From: Scytonema sp. UIC 10036
GTDB lineage: Bacteria; Cyanobacteriota; Cyanobacteriia; Cyanobacteriales; Nostocaceae
Reading direction: 5' to 3'
DNA: 32,753 nucleotides
NCBI RefSeq assembly: GCF_009725235.1
Contig: NZ_WJFC01000148.1
Location: forward strand, 1 to 32,753
The notes beneath the pieces are model-generated. The model did no database searches. It was not told where the DNA came from and saw only the letters and a list, made by a program, of their open reading frames with translations. The position numbers and the translations under genes are program-made. Positions 1-7,910 of the stretch are shown here, one piece after another. The number at the start of each line of letters is the position of its first letter. The stretch's first letter is position 1.

Positions 1-314
1 CTCCCCACCCCGCCCCCCGCCCCCGCCTAACTCATACTAACTCCGCCGTGACATTTCCCCCATTCTTTTATATAAACCAAAGGGAGAAATATCACACACC
101 GATGCATTAAATATAACTACTACTGAGACGAGCCTAAACCATAGAGACTTCTCGTGAGATTCGCAAAAACATCTGGTTAAATTCAATTAATTAACTAGTT
201 ATAACCACTTGACGCGACATTCTGTAACCAGTTATAGTATATGCATAACAGGTTGAGGTGAACCACGCCACGAAACACCCAACCAGCAACTAGTAAAAAT
301 AAGGAGAAAACCAG
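1..314. other. Gene-free left end with TAACCA-like repeats
   Basis: No gene is visible. The first 27 bases are almost pure C with a few other bases and give no sign of a hairpin telomere; the right-end palindrome sequence is not present here. From about 195 to 290 there are several related motifs, such as ATAACCA at 201, GTAACCAGTTAT at 224, ATAACAGG at 244 and CAACCAG near 280. They are of the same kind as the array at 1125-1470. The stretch ends with a clear ribosome binding site AAGGAG before the gene at 315. Confidence 0.5.
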
Positions 315-527
315 ATGTTCGCTAAATTCAATTCCATCACCGCTCAAAATATTGCTGCTACCGAAGACCTCATTAATGACCTGCAAGCCGAACTGGAAGC
401 TGCCCGCCAGCAGTTAGCGCGGTTCCAGCAAGAGGAGCAAGCACAGCTTACAGCCAAGGCAGCTGCTGAGTCGGCGCTGGAGGCTGCTGCCAAGGCATTT
501 AAGGCAGTCGCGATAAGCGAAGCTTAA
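315..527 (+). pseudogene. Small coiled-coil protein, probably the N-terminal part of a split gene
   Basis: The ATG at 315 follows a good Shine-Dalgarno sequence (AAGGAG, about 301-306). The 70 residues are alanine, glutamine and glutamate rich with a heptad-like pattern from about residue 15 to 60, so a coiled coil is likely. The last codons and the stop lie inside a 36-bp palindromic repeat at 510-545. If 34 or 37 bp of that repeat are removed, the frame runs directly into the ORF at 562. I therefore read 315-942 as one former gene (coiled coil, acidic linker, SAP-like domain) interrupted by a repeat. The fragment could still be translated as an independent peptide. The function is not recognised. 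Confidence 0.6.
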
Positions 528-545
528 CGGCTAAAGCCGTATCGC
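510..545 (+). repeat. 36-bp palindromic interspersed repeat, copy 1
   Basis: It begins GCGATAAGCGAAGCTTAACG and ends GCTAAAGCCGTATCGC. Copies of the same 36-bp length lie at 1048-1083 (same orientation) and 5093-5128 (inverted, inside the insertion element). The ends are mutually inverted (GCGATA/TATCGC) and the centre holds a GGCTAAAGCC hairpin, like the short interspersed repeats of filamentous cyanobacteria. This copy carries the stop that ends the frame of the gene starting at 315. Confidence 0.8.
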
Positions 546-561
546 ATATGGTGAGGACGGA

Positions 562-942
562 GTGCAAGAGTTCAAGGATGCTCTGTTGGCACTGACAGAA
601 GAAGAACCAGAAGTGCCAGCGCTGCCAGCAGATAAAGAAGAGCCAGAGACTGAAGAAGCTGAACCTACACCACCCAACGATGGACCCGTTGTAGAGGTTG
701 CAGCTGAGGTTGTTAGCGCTGATGAACCAGTTGAAACCCCAGAGGAAGCACAGGAGGATTGCGAAAGCACAGCTGAAATTGACTTACCCTCGCCCGACGC
801 GATCGCATCCATGAAAAAACCTGATTTGGTCGCATGGTTGAAGCGTTGCGAGCTTCCTTCTGGTGGAACGGTTCGTGAGATGCGATCCAGGCTAAACGCT
901 CACGTGATTTCGTACCGCAATCCAAACCTTCAAGCTGCCTAA
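562..942 (+). CDS. Acidic protein with C-terminal SAP-like domain (downstream half of a split gene)
   Basis: The predicted 126-aa product starts at GTG 562 with no convincing ribosome binding site, which fits it being the 3' part of a gene that started at 315. Residues about 15-75 are a very acidic, proline-rich linker. Residues about 83-115 (MKKPDLVAWLKRCELPSGG and following) match the SAP helix-extended loop-helix pattern, in which a Leu/Trp helix is followed by a Gly-containing loop and an R-L helix; SAP domains bind DNA. With the coiled coil upstream this would be a small DNA-binding architectural protein. The domain call rests on pattern only. Confidence 0.6.
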   Translation: MQEFKDALLALTEEEPEVPALPADKEEPETEEAEPTPPNDGPVVEVAAEVVSADEPVETPEEAQEDCESTAEIDLPSPDAIASMKKPDLVAWLKRCELPSGGTVREMRSRLNAHVISYRNPNLQAA

Positions 943-949
943 TCTATCA

Positions 950-990
950 GACCTTTGCGGTGACAATTCCGGAATGTTGCCGCAAAGGTC
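950..990 (+). terminator. Stem-loop after the SAP-like gene
   Basis: GACCTTTGCGG at 950-960 pairs perfectly with CCGCAAAGGTC at 980-990, a stem of 11 bp starting 7 bases after the stop codon. The 19-base loop contains a second small palindrome (ATTCCGGAAT). There is no T-run after it, so it is either a weak terminator or an mRNA 3'-end stabiliser. Confidence 0.5.
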
Positions 991-1047
991 ACAGGGGACT
1001 GGAGGCGCGGCGGATGTGGCAGATGTGAGGAGTAGGGAATGGGGAAT

Positions 1048-1083
1048 GCGATAAGCTTCGCTTAACGGCTAAAGCCGTATCGC
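1048..1083 (+). repeat. 36-bp palindromic interspersed repeat, copy 2
   Basis: It begins GCGATAAGCTTCGCTTAACG and ends GCTAAAGCCGTATCGC. It has the same length and orientation as the copy at 510-545, differing by a short inversion-like change in the first third (AGCTTCGCT versus AGCGAAGCT). It lies in non-coding DNA. Confidence 0.85.
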
Positions 1084-1124
1084 AACAACTAGTTACGCCA
1101 ACTTTATCCTGTTATCTCATGACG

Positions 1125-1475
1125 TAACCAGATAAGAAATGCGATAGCCTTTCAGCGTCACGAGGAACCATTGGATTTTCCTCAGATTTTGAGTCAGCAC
1201 TTAGGCATTTCTCTATAGATACAACTGGTTACGGATTTCAAGAATATCTGTAACCAGTTGTATCTTGTTCTCTCTCGTGACATAACCAGATATCAGTAGA
1301 TATAACCAGTTACAAGGACAAGCTGTGCAAAATATAACCAGTTTCTTAACTGTCCTAACCAGTTGCATCCATGCCAGCAAGCGAGCGTAACCAGATGCAA
1401 GACGCGATAGCCAAAAGCCGCTCCGTGCAATACTTCTAGCAGTCCACTCGCTACGACGTTGTAACCAGTTATGCA
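1125..1475 (+). repeat. Array of TAACCAG(T/A)T sites
   Basis: TAACCAG occurs at 1125, 1251, 1283, 1303, 1335, 1356, 1388 and 1462, with an inverted AACTGGTTAC at 1223. Most copies read ATAACCAGTTA or GTAACCAGAT. The distances from 1251 are 32, 20, 32, 21, 32 and 74 bp, so neighbouring sites are mostly two or three helical turns apart. Such arrays are typical of iterons, partition sites or telomere-proximal protein binding sites. No role can be proven from sequence. Confidence 0.75.
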
Positions 1476-1612
1476 CTTGTCGCAAATGATTGATTTCACG
1501 ACATCTTCACCCACAGGCGACAGCATAGCCAAGCTCGATGCCGCACCCAACACCCCGCCCACCTCCCGGTCACAGCAAAATTTAACGTACTAATTAAACT
1601 ACAAGCTTAATG

Positions 1613-2219
1613 AGTGTATTTTCAATAATTTACAAAATCCTCACCAGTTTCTCACGTTATATATCTAACCTTTTATTAAGTGGATCATTGATACTAGAGC
1701 TTTGCATCTATCTTCAGTATAATTGCTTATTGCTTTTAGCAAAGCTATCTTAACTTGTCACGAATGGTTGTGCGATGGGTGTGTTTCCTCGTGCTTAAAT
1801 GTATCAAAAGTGTATACGTATCAGACTCTCTGGCTTTGGGAACTGGGGACTGGGATGGGCTTGCTATGGGTGGACTCGCGACGGATTGGTTTCCGAAAAG
1901 TTGCGATCGCAATTCGTGGCACAGTATCACGCCAAAATGCGTAGTAAGTGTATGTATTTTTAATAATCTACAAAATCCTCACAAGTTCCTCACATCTTAG
2001 TATCTAATATCAACATAAGCGTTTAAATTGTTACAAGTGCTCTGAACCCAAATTTCTTCCAGCTTTGAGTTACAGTCCACACGTTGATGATGCAGTGTTA
2101 ACAATTAGAACAATCTTTACATCTACCAGTCTGGAATACCCCGAAAGTTATATTAGTAGGTTAAGTAAGTTAATTTGATACCTAGGCTTGGCATTTACCC
2201 TCAGCAGAATTGCCTAGTA
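1613..2219 (+). repeat. Degenerate direct duplication upstream of the gene at 2306
   Basis: The block around 1613-1670 (containing TACAAAATCCTCACCAGTTT) recurs at about 1947-2006 (TACAAAATCCTCACAAGTTC). A second block at 1690-1729 (GATACTAGAGCTTTGCATCT) recurs at 2177-2219 (GATACCTAGGCTTGGCATTT). Their order is the same, so a leader or promoter region has probably been duplicated and has diverged, with different filler between the blocks. Confidence 0.55.
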
Positions 2220-2305
2220 TGCTGTACTAATCTATGTAATCTTACTAACTACACGTAAAAATTTCAAGAAAACAATATCAGCAATTCACAACTAAGGAGT
2301 TGAAT

Positions 2306-2590
2306 ATGAAAGATTTCAAAACTGTACGTAACCATGCACGTCCAGACCGTTTTCCTTGGGACGTTACTAAGTCTCACTATTTATTAACTGATTTAGATAG
2401 CATCTTAGATCAAGCTTTACAGAATACAACTGAATATTTAAGTCAGTTCCGGTTTGATGCTGATTACACCCAGAAGCTAGAAACTGCATTTGGTAGTGAT
2501 TTTAATCAGGAAAGAGCTAATCACTGTACGTTCGCTCATTTTGTGAGGGGGGGACGAATTAAAACCTTAGTGTGTAAGGTTTTAACGTGA
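2306..2590 (+). pseudogene. Unknown gene truncated by the insertion element
   Basis: The start is ATG 2306, preceded by TAAGGAG at 2293-2299. The genuine part is about 73 residues (MKDFKTVRNHARPDRFPWDV and following) and ends at about 2523, where the terminal repeat of the insertion element begins; the remaining residues up to the stop at 2588-2590 are encoded by the element. The matching 3' part of the gene is not found on the far side of the element at 6757, where a different gene is cut instead. The family is not recognised. The strong ribosome binding site and long upstream leader suggest a once well-expressed plasmid gene. Confidence 0.65.
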
Positions 2591-2613
2591 TTCTGGATCT
2601 GACGATCGTGATA

Positions 2614-2799
2614 CCGTGTAATACTTGGAAAAAGATTTGTCAGCTTAACGGTGTATCACACGGAACAAAGGAAGCAGATTATCCGTGTAATATATGGAGA
2701 GCGGAGAATGCACAAAAAAGATTTTAAGAGTACAGGCTCTTCGGTGTAATACATGGAAGAAGAGCGCTATTCAAATAGGACTTACGGTGTAATACACGG
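2614..2799 (+). repeat. Subterminal CCGTGTAATACACGG-like sites, left end of the element
   Basis: Fifteen-base sites of the form C(C/G)GTGTAATACA(C/T)GG lie at 2614, 2649, 2683, 2742 and 2785. The same family occurs at the right end at 5010, 5135, 5169, 5204, 5555, 5676, 5711 and 5746, and once inside the accessory gene at 4809. They are near-palindromic and concentrated at both ends of the element, so they are good candidates for transposase or accessory-protein binding sites. Confidence 0.75.
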
Positions 2800-2879
2800 T
2801 GGGGGCTGATGTTGAAATGGGACATTCAATTCCGTGTCTTATTGTCAAGGAGTGCTGATTTTATAGGGGGAAGACGTAA

Positions 2880-4586
2880 TTATGTAGGGCTTTGCACTTG
2901 TTCTAGCTGATAAAGGGACTCAGGCATTTTTATTAAGGAGAGAATTTGTTTTTGCAGATCGGACAGAGGCGTGATGAAGATGGTAGAATCAGGGAGAAAA
3001 TAGAGAGTTAAATTGCAAAAAGCCTTAAGCATTCGCTCCGCAGATGGGCGATTGGTTTTTCGCTTTGGATTGCCATCATAAAGACCAGCTAAAGATTGTT
3101 GAGTTTGCTCAAGAGCCAGCCGTACCACAAACTCCATTACTGTAAATACGCGCAAAGCTATGTTCAAAATGAACATTAAGCCAGTAATTCGGTCTTCGTT
3201 TTGGAAGTAAATGGGTAAGGCTGGCAAAGAACCTCTTTTAAAACGGTGAAACCCACGCTCCAAAAGCCATTCATCCCGGTAATACATTACAGCTTGTGGT
3301 AGGGTCAGTCGAGTGGTCGGGGCATTGGTGACATACAATCGCCATCCTGCCAAGGTTTCTGCTTCCTTAATCGCAGTATCAATCGGATGTATATGAAGTT
3401 GAAGACATATCTTAGTCACGCACTCAGTTGGAGAGTTTTTTGATGGTCGTCCCCGTCCGACATGGCGAGTTTGGTGAGTGATTTCTTCTGTAATTGTGGT
3501 TGAGAAAAAATCGTTGACACGATAGCGCGTGAGAATGTTTTCTACTTTCTGGGTGAGTTGAAAGCGATCCTCTCCTGGTTTGGCTGCTAATTTATCCAGA
3601 GCAGTTTGTGCATTGTTAATGCGTTGCTGTTGACCACGGATAATAGATGCTGCAAGGCTTTGGGAATAAACTACTAAGTAGCGTTCATGCCAACGTACCC
3701 ACTTGTTAGTTTCTTCGTTGAACCAAAACTTGCCTAACTCTACTTCAAAGCCTTTTCCCACAGCAGGTTCTTCTTCATCAAGTCGCGGTAAACGAATCTC
3801 CACAGTTTCTGCTGGCGGGGAGAGTACCCATTGCTTCAGATATTGGGGGTGTTGCCCACTCATGGGTACAGGAACGCAGTAAATCCCTCGGTTTGCTGCA
3901 ATGGTGGCGCGGGTTGCAATCGAGCCTGCTTTACAATCAGCGATGAAGACAAAATTTTTGTGTCCAATCACCTTTACCATTTGTTGCCAGGTAGGAAAAT
4001 ATAATGGATCATCAGCTCCATTCCCTTCTAGGGTGGCACTGACCAAAGGCATTCCCATTGGGTCAAGGGTTGCTAGTAATTGACGGTATTGCAGCAAGTC
4101 TGGGCGAAAATCTTTGGAGTACCCATGACGCAGTAGACTTTCTTCTGGCGATTCTCCCTGTTGATGATTCACACTAAAACTAGTTGTATCAGCTCGTGCC
4201 ACAACAGTCGGCAATTCGTAGGCACGAATTAGATGCCGTCCTAGCTTTACTTCTATTTCCAACCTGGCTTGTGACTGCAACCCTAACTCTTCGACTACCC
4301 TTGCTAATCGGTCATCACTGGCATCTTTTTCCCCTATCGACCACCCCGTACTTAACTCTAAAATCGTTCGATGTGTTTGCACCCAAGGTTCCACAGCAGA
4401 CAACCTATGGTCTGACTCGGTGATGATATATGTTAATAACAATACACTCAATTGTCCGTAGCTCAGTCCTTTGTGGTTTCCGTGGGGTTCCCTCAGTTTT
4501 TGGTCAATACATTTGGCTAGATCCATCTGTTTGAGCCATTCCACGATTAACGGAATATCGTCTATCCGCTCGGAACTTATTTCCAC
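2880..4586 (-). CDS. IS1634-family-like DDE transposase
   Basis: The 568-residue product catalyses cut-and-paste or copy-type movement of the element. The N-terminal part (about 1-110) resembles the DUF4277 domain of IS1634-type transposases. A DDE core is visible: Asp in ARADTTSF near residue 132, Asp in FIADCKAGS near residue 210, and the C-terminal YRDEWLLERGFHRFKRG, which corresponds to the Y-(2)-R-(3)-E-(6)-K-like signature. The start is GTG at 4586, with AGAGGAAA about 6 bases upstream. It lies 36 bp downstream of the accessory gene, so the two are probably cotranscribed. It looks intact. The family assignment comes from motif reading and total length, which fits IS1634 members. Confidence 0.85.
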   Translation of the reverse strand: MEISSERIDDIPLIVEWLKQMDLAKCIDQKLREPHGNHKGLSYGQLSVLLLTYIITESDHRLSAVEPWVQTHRTILELSTGWSIGEKDASDDRLARVVEELGLQSQARLEIEVKLGRHLIRAYELPTVVARADTTSFSVNHQQGESPEESLLRHGYSKDFRPDLLQYRQLLATLDPMGMPLVSATLEGNGADDPLYFPTWQQMVKVIGHKNFVFIADCKAGSIATRATIAANRGIYCVPVPMSGQHPQYLKQWVLSPPAETVEIRLPRLDEEEPAVGKGFEVELGKFWFNEETNKWVRWHERYLVVYSQSLAASIIRGQQQRINNAQTALDKLAAKPGEDRFQLTQKVENILTRYRVNDFFSTTITEEITHQTRHVGRGRPSKNSPTECVTKICLQLHIHPIDTAIKEAETLAGWRLYVTNAPTTRLTLPQAVMYYRDEWLLERGFHRFKRGSLPALPIYFQNEDRITGLMFILNIALRVFTVMEFVVRLALEQTQQSLAGLYDGNPKRKTNRPSAERMLKAFCNLTLYFLPDSTIFITPLSDLQKQILSLIKMPESLYQLEQVQSPT

Positions 4587-4622
4587 TGTTTTTCCTCTAA
4601 TCTATTCGGATTCTTGTGTATA

Positions 4623-4994
4623 CTAGCTAATTAGTGCTGCAATAAAATGATTCAGGGCTTTAAGTGCTGCTTTGTAGCCTGGAGCTTGCTTACCTAACTT
4701 CAATTGTAGTAAAACTTGGTCACGTAAGGTTTCAAGTGTTGCCACCAACAGTGGCGTAGTCGCAAGTTCAACAACAGTAGTTTTGGCTTGATTTATCGGC
4801 TCTTTTTCCCATGTAATACTTGGACTAGCATTGTCCCTAAGCACCTGTTCCAAGTAATCAGATCTAGTCATACCAAAACATTCAGCTGCGATCCCCAAAG
4901 CTTTCCAGGTATCATCAGTTAATCTTAGTGAGCGCACTTGACGATAATCATCGTCCTTGAGCGCGAACTTCCCTTGAATGTCCCGCTTCAACAT
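4623..4994 (-). CDS. Insertion-element accessory protein, ribbon-helix-helix-like
   Basis: The 123-residue product has a segment at about 20-50 (RSLRLTDDTWKALGIAAECF, then MTRSDYLEQVL) that matches the beta strand, helix, turn, helix pattern of small ribbon-helix-helix DNA-binding proteins. The C-terminal half is helical with no recognised domain. It precedes the transposase on the same strand. One CCGTGTATTACACCG site sits at 5010-5024, just upstream of its start codon, and another lies inside the gene at 4809-4823. Autoregulation by binding these sites is therefore a reasonable inference, as is a role in end recognition during transposition. Neither is demonstrated. Confidence 0.65.
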   Translation of the reverse strand: MLKRDIQGKFALKDDDYRQVRSLRLTDDTWKALGIAAECFGMTRSDYLEQVLRDNASPSITWEKEPINQAKTTVVELATTPLLVATLETLRDQVLLQLKLGKQAPGYKAALKALNHFIAALIS

Positions 4995-5009
4995 TACTCT
5001 ACTCTTCTC

Positions 5010-5760
5010 CCGTGTATTACACCGTAATTTTAACCCTTAATCGGTATCTTTCGGACGTAATATGAAGAATTACACCCAGGGCATATTTCTGCGCGATACG
5101 GCTTGAGCCGTTAAGCTTCGCTTATCGCCTCCTTCGATGTATTACACGGAAAGACCTGACCCCTCTTACCGTGTAATACACCGTTGGGCTGACAAACCCT
5201 TCCCCAAGTATTACACGGTATCACCACTATCAGATCCACAATCACGTTGAAACCTTACACAGTAAGGCATTAATTCCTCTCACCCTTTCAACCAGGAGCA
5301 AACGCACAGCAATAAAGTCTGACACTGAAACCCTACTAAAAAAGACACTGCTCCGCTGCTTTTGGGTAGAAAACCCTTTGTTAAAGGGCAATTCCGGTAA
5401 ATCTAGGTGATAACTTTATTGTCATTGGCATCCCCCTAAAAAAGGTGTGAGTTCAGTTCAGGGTAAAACTTTATTGTCAATTCAGGTTGTACAGCGCACG
5501 TAAAATCAAGGTTTCTGGGTAATACCACTCTTAGAACATTATTGTTTCTCTACACCGTGTATTACACCGAAAGTCAGTGCGATAAGCACCATGAGCGGCT
5601 TGCGCCGAAGCGATAAGCCGGGGGAGGCTTGCGCGATCGAGCGATCGCAGTCTTTTTTGTGAATTCTCTGTATTTCCATGTATTACACGGAACGTTTGAT
5701 TTCCCTCGTACCGCGTAATACACCGTTAAGCTGACAAATCTTTTTCCAAGTATTACACGG
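5010..5760. repeat. Subterminal CCGTGTAATACACGG-like sites, right end of the element
   Basis: Fifteen-base sites lie at 5010, 5135, 5169, 5204, 5555, 5676, 5711 and 5746, in both orientations. The outermost pair (5711 and 5746) mirrors the outermost left pair (2614 and 2649), with the same 35-bp spacing. This supports a role as end-recognition sites. Confidence 0.75.
5093..5128 (-). repeat. 36-bp palindromic interspersed repeat, copy 3
   Basis: It begins GCGATACGGCTTGAGCCGTT and ends AAGCTTCGCTTATCGC, the inverse orientation of the copies at 510 and 1048. It lies in the non-coding right part of the insertion element. Confidence 0.85.
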
Positions 5761-5850
5761 TATCACGATCGTCAGATCCAGAATCACGTTAAAACCTTAG
5801 TGTGTAAGGTTTTAATTCGTCCCCCCCTCACAAAATGAGCGAACGTACAG

Positions 5851-6400
5851 AACTGAGTGCGTGACTAAGATATGTCTTCAACTTCATATACATCCGATTG
5901 ATACTGCGATTAAGGAAGCAGAAACCTTGGCAGGATGGCGATTGTATGTCACCAATGCCCCGACCACTCGACTGACCCTACCACAAGCTGTAATGTATTA
6001 CCGGGATGAATGGCTTTTGGAGCGTGGGTTTCACCGTTTTAAAAGAGGTTCTTTGCCAGCCTTACCCATTTACTTCCAAAACGAAGACCGAATTACTGGC
6101 TTAATGTTCATTTTGAACATAGCTTTGCGCGTATTTACAGTAATGGAGTTTGTGGTACGGCTGGCTCTTGAGCAAACTCAACAATCTTTAGCTGGTCTTT
6201 ATGATGGCAATCCAAAGCGAAAAACCAATCGCCCATCTGCGGAGCGAATGCTTAAGGCTTTTTGCAATTTAACTCTCTATTTTCTCCCTGATTCTACCAT
6301 CTTCATCACGCCTCTGTCCGATCTGCAAAAACAAATTCTCTCCTTAATAAAAATGCCTGAGTCCCTTTATCAGCTAGAACAAGTGCAAAGCCCTACATAA
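5851..6400 (+). pseudogene. Transposase C-terminal fragment
   Basis: The frame encodes the last approximately 180 residues of the transposase at 2880-4586 with no visible difference, including the YRDEWLLERGFHRFKRG motif. The first in-frame start candidate (5861) lies just after the junction. It lacks the two catalytic aspartates, so it cannot be an active transposase. If translated, it might act as a dominant-negative fragment, but no promoter or ribosome binding site is seen. Confidence 0.85.
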
Positions 6401-6756
6401 TTACGTCTTCCCCCTATAAAATCAGCACTCCTTGACAATAAGACACGGAATTGAATGTCCCATTTCAACATCAGCCCCCACCGTGTATTACACCGTAAGT
6501 CCTATTTGAATAGCGCTCTTCTTCCATGTATTACACCGAAGAGCCTGTACTCTTAAAATCTTTTTTGTGCATTCTCCGCTCTCCATATATTACACGGATA
6601 ATCTGCTTCCTTTGTTCCGTGTGATACACCGTTAAGCTGACAAATCTTTTTCCAAGTATTACACGGTATCACGATCGTCAGATCCAGAATCACGTTAAAA
6701 CCTTACACACTAAGGTTTTAATTCGTCCCCCCCTCACAAAATGAGCGAACGTACAG
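5851..6756 (+). mobile_element. Inverted 906-bp partial copy of the insertion element
   Basis: This segment is the reverse complement of 2524-3429 over the same length of 906 bp. It keeps one complete end (the CGTACAG end at 6756) and is cut at 5851, immediately next to the right end of the full copy. It therefore contains the C-terminal third of a second transposase gene and the corresponding subterminal sites at about 6480, 6524, 6583, 6618 and 6652. The arrangement fits insertion of one copy into another, followed by adjacent deletion or inversion. Confidence 0.85.
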
Positions 6757-7555
6757 TCTTATCTCCAGTCTCAGATTTTTTGAACTTGACCCCAGTTTCG
6801 ATACTCCGATTAATCACGTCCTTGCTGGGGGCTTGCTTGATTAGTGCTTTAAGGTCGGAGTTAACAGTGATTTTTTCAATCAGGTATTCTGCACCAAAAT
6901 CCTTAACAACTGGCTCACCAACAAGTTCGGAGTTAAAGAAACGAGTGATGGACGTGTTGCCACCGCCAATGTCACAGATAGTTACCGCACCGTCTAAGTT
7001 TTGACTTTTGAGCGCGGCTATACCTTCTGGGTACACTGAATTAATCTTGATTTGTACCAATACGGGTACACCTGCTAACTCTACTTTGTGGGTACCTTCG
7101 TTCTTTCTAATTACTGGTTCGTGTCGCTTAACGTCGTTACAGGTCACGGTGACTTCAAAAGCCATCTCTGAATTAACTTGTGGCAAGTGAGCTAATGCAC
7201 CAAGAAAGTACTGTAACCACAAGGAAGATTTACCCGTGTAATCATCGACCAATCTAATGAGGTCACTGCTACCACTTCTTGCGGCTTGAGTCCCAACCAA
7301 CCAGCAAGTGTTTTTTAAATCTTCCCGAATGCCATCAATATATTTAACATGACCGGGAATCTTATCTGAAGTGTTGTTGAGACAGCGAGCATACCAGCTT
7401 GGTTCTCTCAGATAGTCGTAGCCTTCTACATATGCTTTAATCCAATGGTTTCCAAGGTCGATGACTGACCGGAAGTGTTTTTTGATTTTAGATGGTGTTT
7501 TTGAGGCGGTTTTTTTACGGGTACTTTTGGGTACATTAGCAGTTTTATCACTCAT
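6734..7555 (-). pseudogene. Actin-like plasmid segregation ATPase (ParM/StbA type), C-terminus cut off
   Basis: ParM-type proteins polymerise with ATP and push plasmid copies apart. The start is ATG 7555 with AAGGAG about 9 bases upstream. After a basic N-terminal tail of about 28 residues, the phosphate-1 motif SVIDLGNHWIKAYV appears at 30-43, and the phosphate-2 motif TICDIGGGNTSI appears at about 190-200. Native sequence ends at about residue 266, where the insertion-element end (6757) supplies the final residues VRSLIL and the stop. Family members are usually 320 residues or more, so the last subdomain, including part of the adenosine pocket, is probably lost. The small gene at 7656 is probably its operon partner. 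The product is most likely non-functional, in which case segregation must come from elsewhere. Confidence 0.7.
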
Positions 7556-7655
7556 TTCTAAATCTCCTTATTGTTTACTGGATAAAGACTTGAAGCTTTA
7601 ATTATTGTCATCGTAACACGTGAAAGAGTCAAAAGTACCCAATTGGGAACAAATT

Positions 7656-7877
7656 TTACCAATGAGGTCTATTCAGTGGTTCTTGACCTAAAACTTTTCT
7701 TAACTGGTTAATTAGCTTATAGTCGTCAGAAATTGTGTAATATAGTTCGACTTCATTGTTATTGTTTAGTAAAACTTTCACACATGATTCACCCTTAATT
7801 CCTAAAACGCTCCAATGAATCAGAGTGATTTTCTCAATGTCAAAAGTGTGTGTATCGTTACCTATGAATTTAGCCAT
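7656..7877 (-). CDS. Small protein upstream of the parM-like gene
   Basis: The 73-residue product is unknown. I chose ATG 7877 because AGGAG lies about 8 bases upstream; an earlier ATG at 7895 would place that ribosome binding site inside the gene. The sequence looks beta-rich in its first two thirds (FDIEKITLIHWSVLGI, CVKVLLNNNNEVELYYTI) and ends in a short helix. It sits between the TGGTGCT array and the parM-like gene. By position it could be the adaptor of a ParM-type partition system, although it shows no ribbon-helix-helix pattern. Confidence 0.6.
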   Translation of the reverse strand: MAKFIGNDTHTFDIEKITLIHWSVLGIKGESCVKVLLNNNNEVELYYTISDDYKLINQLRKVLGQEPLNRPHW

Positions 7878-7910
7878 TTGATTTTCTCCTAACATTAATT
7901 GTTGGCTGAT

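Larger units (their letters stand above)
943..2292. other. Gene-free region with phased TAACCAG sites and a degenerate duplication
   Basis: No credible gene is visible on either strand; short open frames here have no ribosome binding site. The region holds the stem-loop at 950-990, the 36-bp repeat at 1048-1083, the TAACCAG array at 1125-1470, and two diverged copies of one sequence block (1613-1729 and 1947-2219). A HIP1 octamer lies near 1909. Confidence 0.6.
2524..5850 (-). mobile_element. IS1634-like insertion element, full copy
   Basis: The element is bounded by inverted repeats that begin CTGTACGTTCGCTCATTTTG (2524) and end in the reverse complement at 5850. The terminal repeats stay nearly identical for about 120-130 bp. 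They contain a small hairpin (AAAACCTTA/TAAGGTTTT) whose loop is inverted between the two ends. On the minus strand the element encodes a small accessory protein and a DDE transposase. About 850 bp (4995-5850) are non-coding and carry many CCGTGTAATACACGG-like motifs. No clear target-site duplication can be seen, because the right end abuts a second partial copy rather than host DNA. Confidence 0.8.
4995..5850. other. Non-coding right part of the insertion element
   Basis: No gene is visible in this 850-bp stretch. It holds eight of the CCGTGTAATACACGG-like sites, the third copy of the 36-bp repeat (5093-5128), a second palindromic cluster near 5579-5650 (GCGATAAGC, GCGGCTTGCGCC, GCGATCGC), and the right terminal inverted repeat. 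The repeats inside it suggest the element has itself collected chromosomal short repeats. Confidence 0.6.

Noticed and set aside
1..60. C-rich start as a possible telomeric repeat of the left end
   Set aside because: No palindrome and no match to the right-end hairpin; it could as well be an assembly or window edge.
1213..1562. Two overlapping minus-strand open frames of about 90 codons
   Set aside because: They run through the TAACCAG array, and their repeated NWL residues come from the repeated motif rather than from a protein.
1723..2000. Three short open frames on both strands
   Set aside because: No ribosome binding site, mutually overlapping, and lying within the duplicated leader region.
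5861..6400. A second functional transposase gene
   Set aside because: Only the C-terminal third is present, and both catalytic aspartates are missing.
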